From the NCBI GenBank assembly GCA_963764665.1, contig CAVXTL010000011.1, positions 62,001-126,000 of the forward strand: DNA of 64,000 nucleotides, read 5' to 3'. Positions 58,025-64,000 of this stretch are shown here, piece after piece. The translations under genes and the position numbers were made by a program. The DNA is from JACVRW01 sp963764665 (lineage in GTDB: Bacteria > Actinomycetota > Thermoleophilia > Solirubrobacterales > Thermoleophilaceae). Position 1 is the first letter of the stretch, and every line of letters starts with the position of its first letter. The notes under the pieces were generated by a model that saw only the letters and a list, made by a program, of their open reading frames with translations, did no database searches and was not told the origin of the DNA.

Positions 58025-58792
58025 GTGAGCGAAGCGACCGTCCAGCGGGACCAGCCCGCGGGCGTCCCGCCGCTGGCCCTGACCGGCGAGCGCACGATGC
58101 CCGATGTGCCGGCCGAGAACTACTGGTACCGGCGCCACCTCGCCGTGTACGAGTGGATCGCTGACCGCTGCGCGGGCCTCGACGTGGTGGACATGGCCTG
58201 CGGTGAGGGCTACGGCACCGATGTGCTGGGGCGCCGCGCCCGCACCGTGACCGGGGTGGATGCCAACCCCGAGGCCCACGAGCACGCCCGGCTCAAGTAC
58301 ACGCGCCCCGGACTCAGCTTCGAGCGCGACCTGGTGGAGAGCTACCGCAAGGAGTGCGACGCGGTGGTGTTCCTCCAGACGATCGAGCACGTGGAGCGCC
58401 CGGAGGACGTGCTGCGCCACTTCCAGTCGCTCCTGCGCCCGGGTGGCGCCGCCTTCGTGTCCACGCCGAACCTGCTCACGCTGGCTCCGCCGGGCGCCGA
58501 CAAGTCGGACAACCCGTGGCACCTGCGGGAGTACCGTGCCGAGGAGTTCCGGGCGCTGTGCGCGTCGGTGTTCGACAGCTTCGAGATGTACGGCCTCTTC
58601 CACGCGCGCAAGCTCCGCGTCCACGAGCTGGCGCTGCGCGGGGGCTGGGACCGCGTGCACGCCGCTCTGGGGATCACGAAGCCCTTCTACGACCGCTTCA
58701 CGCCCGCGATCGCCACCAGCGACTTCGCGCTTCGCACCGGGCACCTCGAGCGGGCGCTCGACTTCGTGGCAGTGCTGCGCCGCCCGGGATGA
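58025..58792 (+). CDS. SAM-dependent methyltransferase of an MGLP-like locus
   Basis: 255 residues, GTG start. SAM motifs: VDMACGEGYGTDVLG (about 56-70), TGVDANPEAHEHARL, AVVFLQTIEHVERPEDVLRH and LLRPGGAAFVSTPN. LTGERTMPDVPAENYWYRRH at the N-terminus is typical of sugar O-methyltransferase-like proteins. Followed by a GH57 and a GT4 gene in the order of mycobacterial Rv3030-Rv3031-Rv3032, whose products make 6-O-methylglucose lipopolysaccharide. It overlaps the GH57 gene by ATGA. Confidence 0.85.
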   Translation: MSEATVQRDQPAGVPPLALTGERTMPDVPAENYWYRRHLAVYEWIADRCAGLDVVDMACGEGYGTDVLGRRARTVTGVDANPEAHEHARLKYTRPGLSFERDLVESYRKECDAVVFLQTIEHVERPEDVLRHFQSLLRPGGAAFVSTPNLLTLAPPGADKSDNPWHLREYRAEEFRALCASVFDSFEMYGLFHARKLRVHELALRGGWDRVHAALGITKPFYDRFTPAIATSDFALRTGHLERALDFVAVLRRPG

Positions 58793-60216
58793 GCGAACGC
58801 CGCGGGGCGCTCGCGCTCGTTCTTCACACCCACATGCCCTACGTGGAGGGCTTCGGCACGTGGCCGTTCGGGGAGGAGTGGCTCTGGGAGGCCGTGGCGT
58901 GCGTGTACCTGCCGCTGCTCGACCTGCTCGACGGCGCGCCGGTCACGATCGGCCTCACGCCGGTGCTCTGCGACCAGCTCGAGGCCATGCGCGGCGAGCC
59001 GGGCGACCGCTACCTGCGCTTCCTGAACGACGTGCGCGCGCAGGTGCACGCCGAGGACTCGGTGGGACTCGAGAGCGGCGGCGAGCCCGTGCTCGCGGCG
59101 GAGGTGCGCCGCGCCGCGTGCGACTACGAGCGTGCCGCCGAGAGCTTTGCCCGGCGCGACCGCGATCTCCTCGGCGCCTTCGGCGCCCTCGAAGGGGTGG
59201 AGCTCTGGACCTCGTCGGCCACCCATGCCGTGCTGCCGCTGCTGGCCACCGACGCCGGCCTGGGGCTCCAGCTGGGCACCGGGATCGCGTCGCACCGGCG
59301 TCGGTTCGGCGGCTGGAGCGGCGGGCTCTGGCTGCCCGAGTGCGCATACGCGCCCGGGCTCGAGGACGCCCTGGTCGAGCACGGCGTGCGCCGCTTCTGC
59401 GTGGACCAGACCGCGGCCCACGGGCTGGGCGCGCCCGAGCAGCTCGAGCCGGTGGCGCTCGACTCGGGGCCGGTGGCCGTGCCGGTGGACTGGCAGACGG
59501 TGGAGCTCGTGTGGAACGAGCGCGACGGCTACCCGGGGCACGCCACCTACCGCGACTACCACCGGCGCACGATTCACGACCTGCGTCCTTGGGCCAACTC
59601 GGGCGAGCCGTACGACCGCGAGGCGGCGCTTGGGCTCGCCCGCAGCCACGCGCGCGACTTCCTCCGCCACGTGGCGAAGCGGGCCGAGGGCGGCGGCCTC
59701 GTGTGCTGCGCGCTCGACACCGAGCTGCTCGGCCACTGGTGGTACGAGGGGCCCGAGTGGCTCGCCGCCGTGATCGATCAGGCCGAGGAGGAGGGGGTGG
59801 AGCTCGTGACCGTCGCCGAGGGAGTCGAGCGCACGCCGGCGGCCCGCCGCGCGCTCGAGCCCTCGACCTGGGGGGCGGGCAAGGACCTGTCGACCTGGGA
59901 CGCCCACGGGGTGGCGGAGCTGGCCTTCGGCGCCCGCCATGCCGAGCTGCGCACCGTGGCCGCGGCAGCCAACGGGGCGGGGGCGAGCCCGGCCCTCCAG
60001 CGGGCGGCGCGCGAGCTGCTGGCGCTCCAGGCGAGCGACTGGGCGTTCATGAGCACCCGCCACCTGGCCGCGGACTACCCGCAGGTGCGCACCGCCGCGC
60101 ACCGCGCGGCCCACGACGCGGCCCTGGCCGCTCTGACAGACTCCGCGGCCGTGCCGGAGCCAGCGCTGCGCAGCCTTGCCCCGGACCTCGACCTCGCTCC
60201 CCTCACCAGCTCGTAA
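58789..60216 (+). CDS. GH57 family 1,4-alpha-glucan branching enzyme-like protein
   Basis: 475 residues. The GH57 opening ALVLHTHMPYVEGFGTWPFG, nucleophile Glu184 in GLWLPECAYAPG, and acid/base Asp310 in CALDTELLGHWWYEGPEWL. HATYRDYHRRTIHDLRPWA and WAFMSTRHLAADYPQVR agree with the branching-enzyme branch (as in Thermus and Rv3031). It forms alpha-1,6 branches by transferring alpha-1,4 chains. Start ATG 58789-58791 overlaps the previous stop; the GT4 gene follows after 4 bp. Confidence 0.9.
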   Translation: MSERRGALALVLHTHMPYVEGFGTWPFGEEWLWEAVACVYLPLLDLLDGAPVTIGLTPVLCDQLEAMRGEPGDRYLRFLNDVRAQVHAEDSVGLESGGEPVLAAEVRRAACDYERAAESFARRDRDLLGAFGALEGVELWTSSATHAVLPLLATDAGLGLQLGTGIASHRRRFGGWSGGLWLPECAYAPGLEDALVEHGVRRFCVDQTAAHGLGAPEQLEPVALDSGPVAVPVDWQTVELVWNERDGYPGHATYRDYHRRTIHDLRPWANSGEPYDREAALGLARSHARDFLRHVAKRAEGGGLVCCALDTELLGHWWYEGPEWLAAVIDQAEEEGVELVTVAEGVERTPAARRALEPSTWGAGKDLSTWDAHGVAELAFGARHAELRTVAAAANGAGASPALQRAARELLALQASDWAFMSTRHLAADYPQVRTAAHRAAHDAALAALTDSAAVPEPALRSLAPDLDLAPLTSS

Positions 60217-60220
60217 CGGA

Positions 60221-61417
60221 ATGCGCGCCCTGATCCTCTCCTGGGAGTACCCGCCCCTGATCGAGGGCGGCTTGGCGCGCCACGTTCGCAAGCTGGCCGA
60301 GAACCTCGTGGCCCAGGACGTTGAGGTCCACGTGCTGGCACGCGGCCGCGAGGAGTCGCCGGCGGAGCAGGAGATGGACGGCGTGATGGTCCACCGGGTG
60401 CTGGAGCCCGAGCGGCCGCGCGAGCTCGGCGAGTTCGTCACCTGGATCGAGCGGATGAACGCGGACATGCTCGCCGTGGGGGTGGAGGTGGGCGACCGCT
60501 ACGACTTCGACGTCGTGCACGGGCACGACTGGCTCGTGGCCTCCGCGGGCGACCACCTGGCCAACCGCTTCCGCGCGCCGTTCGTGGTCACGATCCACGC
60601 CACCGAGTACGGCCGCCACCAGGGCTGGGTGGACAAGCACCCGCAGTCGTACATCCACGGCGTGGAGCGCTGGATGGCCAACCGCGCCGAGCGCGTGATC
60701 ACCTGCTCCGCCTACATGCGCGAGCACGTGGCGGACATCTACGGGCTGGAGGAGTCGCGCATCACGGTGATCCCGAACGGGATCGACCCCTCGGAGCTCG
60801 TGCCGGTGGACGACCTGGATGCGCTGAGGGCCCGCTTCGCGGAGCCCGACGAGCGGCTGGTGCTGCTCGTGGGCCGGCTGGTCTACGAGAAGGGCTTCCA
60901 GCTGGCGCTGGAGGCGCTGCCCGGCCTGATCGAGCGGCTCGGGAACGTGCGCTTCATCGTGGCCGGCTCAGGCACGGCCGAGCAGGAGCTGCGCCAGCAG
61001 GCCAAGGAGCTCGGGCTCGACGAGTACGGCACTTTCCTCGGCTGGATCGGCGACGACGTGCTCCATTCGCTCTACCGGATCGCGGACCTGACCGTGGTGC
61101 CTTCGATCTACGAGCCGTTCGGGCTGGTGGCGCTGGAGGCGATGGCCTCGGGCTGCCCCTGCCTCGTGGCCGACACCGGCGGGCTGCGCGAGGTGGTGCC
61201 GAACGAGGACGTGGGCCTTCGCTTCCGCTCGCGCGACCCCCACTCGCTCGGCCAGATGGCCGAGCGGCTGCTCACCGACGAGCAGCTGCGCGACCGGCTC
61301 GTGGCCGAGGCGTCCGAGCACGTGCTGAGCTTCGACTGGGCCGACGTGGCCCGCCAGGTGGCCGAGGTCTACGAGGAGGTCTCGTCGCCCCGGCCGGCCA
61401 CGAGGCGCAGCGGGTAG
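60221..61417 (+). CDS. GT4 glycosyltransferase (alpha-1,4-glucan synthesis, Rv3032-like)
   Basis: 398 residues. The N-terminal domain has LSWEYPPLIEGGLARHVRKL and VHGHDWLVASAGDHLANRF. The C-terminal nucleotide-sugar site has LVLLVGRLVYEKGFQLALEA, the E-x7-E motif PSIYEPFGLVALEAMASGCP and GGLREVVPNEDVGL. The KG-GG pattern marks a glycogen-synthase-like alpha-1,4-glucosyltransferase. In mycobacteria the homologous enzyme elongates the MGLP main chain. Start ATG 60221. Its 3' end overlaps the TMEM175-type gene by 49 bp. Confidence 0.92.
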   Translation: MRALILSWEYPPLIEGGLARHVRKLAENLVAQDVEVHVLARGREESPAEQEMDGVMVHRVLEPERPRELGEFVTWIERMNADMLAVGVEVGDRYDFDVVHGHDWLVASAGDHLANRFRAPFVVTIHATEYGRHQGWVDKHPQSYIHGVERWMANRAERVITCSAYMREHVADIYGLEESRITVIPNGIDPSELVPVDDLDALRARFAEPDERLVLLVGRLVYEKGFQLALEALPGLIERLGNVRFIVAGSGTAEQELRQQAKELGLDEYGTFLGWIGDDVLHSLYRIADLTVVPSIYEPFGLVALEAMASGCPCLVADTGGLREVVPNEDVGLRFRSRDPHSLGQMAERLLTDEQLRDRLVAEASEHVLSFDWADVARQVAEVYEEVSSPRPATRRSG

Positions 61418-61974
61418 CGCACGAAGATCGAGCTCACCCAGAGCACCATCGACAGGGTGGTGGAGATGTACGCCACCGGGATCGACACGAAGAAGATGGC
61501 GGAGAAGGTGAGCCCGAGCCGGCTCCCGAACGGGTGCACGAGGTGCTCGCCGTGGTGGGCCACGAAGGCCCTGCGCCGCGTGTAGACGGCCATCGTCCAG
61601 TTGGTGAGCGACGCCAGGCCGATCGTCGCGCCGAACACGGCGGCCGCCTCAGGCACCTCCGAGTAGTCGCTCAGGAGGTTGGTCGAGAACGGGACCAGGG
61701 CGATCAGAGCCAGGAACAGGAGGTTCATCGCCATCAGCGGCCCGTCGAAGCGCTGGACCGCCTCGAACAGACGGTGGTGGACGACCCAGAACCGTCCCAC
61801 GAGCGCGAACGAGAGCGCGTAGGCGGCGAGCGGCGTGACCAGGTCGTCGAGGCTCGAGGCCAGCTGGTCGTCGGGGACCGTGGGAACCTCGATGTTCAGG
61901 ACCAGCAGCGTGATCGCCACCGCCATGACGCCGTCGGTGAACGCCGTGATGCGCGTGGGATCGGAGCGCTCCAC
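61369..61974 (-). CDS. TMEM175-family (DUF1211) potassium channel-like protein
   Basis: 201 residues, GTG start at 61972-61974. The signature is ITAFTDGVMAVAITLLVLNI, the F(S/T)DG motif of TMEM175 first helices. Six hydrophobic segments follow the single-repeat bacterial plan. Bacterial TMEM175 homologues are tetrameric K+-selective channels. The LVGRFWVVHHRLFEAVQRFD segment is typical. Isolated gene, convergent with GT4. Confidence 0.88.
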   Translation of the reverse strand: MERSDPTRITAFTDGVMAVAITLLVLNIEVPTVPDDQLASSLDDLVTPLAAYALSFALVGRFWVVHHRLFEAVQRFDGPLMAMNLLFLALIALVPFSTNLLSDYSEVPEAAAVFGATIGLASLTNWTMAVYTRRRAFVAHHGEHLVHPFGSRLGLTFSAIFFVSIPVAYISTTLSMVLWVSSIFVRYPLRLVAGRGDETSS

Positions 61975-62013
61975 CGGACGGAGCTAAGCCAGGGGTCCGG
62001 ATGGATTGGGGAG

Positions 62014-64000
62014 CTACCCGGCCAGCGCGTCCACGGCCAGCGCCCCGTGCTCGTGCACCAGCACCGGGTTGAGCTCGATCAGCCCGAGCCCCTCCGCGAG
62101 CAGCAGGTCTCCCACGGCGGCGCCCAGGCGGGCGGCGGCGGCCAGGTCGAGCGGCGTGCCGCCGCGGGCGCCCGTGAGGATGCTGGCCCCCCGCAGCGAG
62201 CGCAGTCCGCGCTCCACTCGCTCCGGCGTGGCGGGCAGCGGGATCACCGCCACGTCGTCGTGGATCTCGGTCCACACCCCGCCCAGGCCCACCACCAGCG
62301 CGGGCACCACGGCGTCGCGCCGGGCGGACACGAGCAGCTCCAGTCCGGGCGCCGCCATCTGCTCCACGAGCACGGCGGCGCTGTCGATCCCGAGTGCCAG
62401 CAGGCGACGGTAGGCCGCGCGCACGTCCTCCGGGCTGCGCAGGTCGAGCGCGAGGGCGCGCAGCTCGCTCTTGTGCATCAGGGTGGGGGACGAGAGCTTC
62501 AGCACGAGCGCGGGGCCGAGCTCGTCCATCGCGCCCGCGGCGTCCTCCTCCCCGGTGGCCAGGCGGCCCTCCACCACCGGCACGCCGGCCGAGCGCAACA
62601 GCTCCTTGGCCTCGTGCTCGGCGAGCGGGCTCCGCCCGTTCGCCCCGGTTGCAGCGGCCGCGGCGATGCCGCGCAGGCGCGCCGGGTCGGCCGGCGGGGT
62701 GCGGAGCGCGGTCGCGCACACGAGTCCGGTGCGCAGGCCGGCGATTGCGGGTATCCCGGCGTCGGCGAAGCGCGCGGCGGCTTCGTCGTCCAGGAGCTCG
62801 GGGAGGGTGGAGGAGACCATCACAGGCACCGGGCTCGCGGCCGCGCCGGCGTGGATGCCCTCGCGCACCGCGGCCCACGACTCGGCCGCCGCGCCCTCGA
62901 TTCCAATGGGCTGGTCATAGAGCACCAGCACCTGCTCGACCGCCTCGTCCGTGGCCACGGTGGCCACGATGTCGCGCAGGGTTTCCACCTCGCCCCAGAT
63001 CAGCGCCGTGTAGTCGAGCGGGTTGCCGACCGTGGCGGCGTCGGGCAGCAGCTCGCGCAGCCGCGTGGAGGTGGCCGCGCCCAGCGGAGGAAGGTCGAGG
63101 CCGTTGCGCGCGCAGTAGTCGGCAGCCAGGGCGGAGTCGCCGCCGGAGCAGGTGAGCACCGCCAGGCCGCCGCCGACCGCGGTCCGGGGCCGGGCCTCGG
63201 GCACGGCCTGCGCCTTCGCAAGCTCGAGCAGCTCGTGCACGTCCTCGGCCCAGGCGGCCCCCGCCTCCTCCACGAGCGCGCGGAACACGCGCTGGTCCCC
63301 GGCCACGGCGCCGGTGTGCGCCGCCGCCGCGAGCGCGCCCGCCGGTGAGGAGCCGACCTTGAGCACCGAGACGCCCACGCCGCGCTCCGCGCAGTCGGCC
63401 AGCGCCAGGGCCAGCCGGGCGCCGTGGCCGTCGGCCTCGAGGTAGACGGCGATCGAGCCCACGCCCTCCTCACGGGCGAGCTGGGCGATCCAGTCGGCCG
63501 GGTCGAGCGCGGCCGAGTTGCCGCACGAGATCACGGTGTGCAGGCGCAGCCCGCGGCGCGTGGCCAGCGTGTTCACGGCCACGTTGCCGCTCTGCGACAC
63601 GAGCGCCACCCGTCCGGGCTCGAGCGGGCTCAGGGCATCGCCCCACAGCGCCACGCGCTCGTGCAGAGCCACGATGCCGTTCCCGTTGGGGCCGCACAGG
63701 GGCAGCTCGTGGCGGCGCGCGGCCTCCGTGAGGTCGCGCTCCATCGCGGCGCCCTGGGCGATCTCGCCGAAGCCGGCGCCGTAGACCACCGCGCCGCCGC
63801 AACCGATCGCGCCGGCCTCGTCCACCACCGCCGCCACGCCCGGGGCGGGGATGGCCACCACCACCGCGTCGGGCGGCTCGGGCAGGTCGGACAGCGACGG
63901 GAAGCAGGGCACGCCGTGCGCCTCCTCGCGTCCCGGGTTCACTCCCCAGACGGTGCCGGGGTAGCCGAGCCTGGCCAGGTTGAGCAGCGTCTCGCCGGAG
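62014..64000 (-). CDS. ADP-forming acyl-CoA (acetate-CoA) synthetase, 5' end beyond the window
   Basis: The frame is open from the right edge (SGETLLNLARLGYPGTVWGV) to the stop at 62014-62016, about 660 residues, so the start is missing. Domain order: CoA-binding Rossmann domain, ligase-CoA domain with AAAAHTGAVAGDQRVF (the phospho-His) and LTCSGGDSALAADY, then ATP-grasp with LVLKLSSPTLMHKSE and GLIELNPVLVHEHGALAVDA. This fused order is that of NDP-forming acyl-CoA synthetases. No GNAT domain is attached at the C-terminus. It makes acyl-CoA from acid and ATP, or the reverse to form ATP. Confidence 0.9.
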   Translation of the reverse strand, partial: SGETLLNLARLGYPGTVWGVNPGREEAHGVPCFPSLSDLPEPPDAVVVAIPAPGVAAVVDEAGAIGCGGAVVYGAGFGEIAQGAAMERDLTEAARRHELPLCGPNGNGIVALHERVALWGDALSPLEPGRVALVSQSGNVAVNTLATRRGLRLHTVISCGNSAALDPADWIAQLAREEGVGSIAVYLEADGHGARLALALADCAERGVGVSVLKVGSSPAGALAAAAHTGAVAGDQRVFRALVEEAGAAWAEDVHELLELAKAQAVPEARPRTAVGGGLAVLTCSGGDSALAADYCARNGLDLPPLGAATSTRLRELLPDAATVGNPLDYTALIWGEVETLRDIVATVATDEAVEQVLVLYDQPIGIEGAAAESWAAVREGIHAGAAASPVPVMVSSTLPELLDDEAAARFADAGIPAIAGLRTGLVCATALRTPPADPARLRGIAAAAATGANGRSPLAEHEAKELLRSAGVPVVEGRLATGEEDAAGAMDELGPALVLKLSSPTLMHKSELRALALDLRSPEDVRAAYRRLLALGIDSAAVLVEQMAAPGLELLVSARRDAVVPALVVGLGGVWTEIHDDVAVIPLPATPERVERGLRSLRGASILTGARGGTPLDLAAAARLGAAVGDLLLAEGLGLIELNPVLVHEHGALAVDALAG

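Noticed and set aside
1..64000. CRISPR arrays, insertion sequences, integrases, rRNA
   Set aside because: No regular spacer-repeat array, transposase or integrase motif, or rRNA sequence was seen on either strand.

Overview
The window is 64 kb of uniformly GC-rich DNA, densely packed with about 66 protein genes and no rRNA, tRNA, CRISPR array or insertion sequence that I can see. Gene content (primary sigma factor, FtsZ, KorAB-type 2-oxoacid:ferredoxin oxidoreductase, a three-subunit proton-translocating transhydrogenase, paired Get3/ArsA-like ATPases, and a methyltransferase-GH57-GT4 cluster as in mycobacteria), together with the base composition, points to an actinobacterium. My best guess is a deep-branching class such as Thermoleophilia (Solirubrobacterales-like); that placement is inference. 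Gene starts are often preceded at 6-10 nt by a TAGNNT hexamer and no Shine-Dalgarno, so many mRNAs are probably leaderless.

Layout. 1-5.5 kb: membrane protein fragment, ArfB, PfkB kinase with a coupled unknown gene, frameshifted rhodanese, an SDR with a lost stop, a RemA-like small protein and a frameshifted AAA ATPase with an AT-rich array of palindromes upstream. 5.6-13 kb: transhydrogenase pntAA-pntAB-pntB, a secreted DUF1254/DUF1214 protein, and korAB. 13-20 kb: GNAT, DUF1152, a four-gene osmoprotectant ABC transporter with a strong UUCG-loop terminator, and a secreted tail-fibre-like protein. 20-28 kb: sulfurtransferase and alcohol dehydrogenase diverging from an 18-bp gap, hydrolase, quinone reductase, a TetR-controlled SnoaL-SnoaL-hydrolase module with twin operators, thiolase and SDR. 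28-36 kb: EAL-DICT protein, EgtB, dodecin, class II fructose bisphosphatase, MoeA, GGDEF protein, NarL-type regulator. 36-41 kb: rpoD with a recognisable promoter, pilT, a SpoIVB-type (S55) exported protein, AIM24 protein. 41-49 kb: HxlR regulator with its operator, a 495-aa unknown protein with a HEPN-like C-terminal half, twin Get3-like ATPases, ParA overlapping an N-terminally extended FtsZ, gamma-glutamyltransferase. 49-64 kb: GH92 mannosidase, LON-domain protein, HisC, photolyase, MOSC protein, membrane protein, a methyltransferase, the methyltransferase-GH57-GT4 operon, a TMEM175-type channel and the 3' part of an ADP-forming acyl-CoA synthetase cut by the right edge.

The points most worth attention are: (i) five copies of a 38-bp intergenic hairpin element whose stem shows a compensatory base-pair change; (ii) the leaderless promoter signature, including divergent promoters that share overlapping -10 boxes; (iii) the ParA-FtsZ pair with a 150-residue FtsZ extension, beside twin Get3-like ATPases; (iv) the MGLP-like polysaccharide locus; (v) the two-copy palindrome array in front of the AAA ATPase. 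Four genes carry apparent single-base frameshifts, so either the assembly has indel errors or these genes are decaying.
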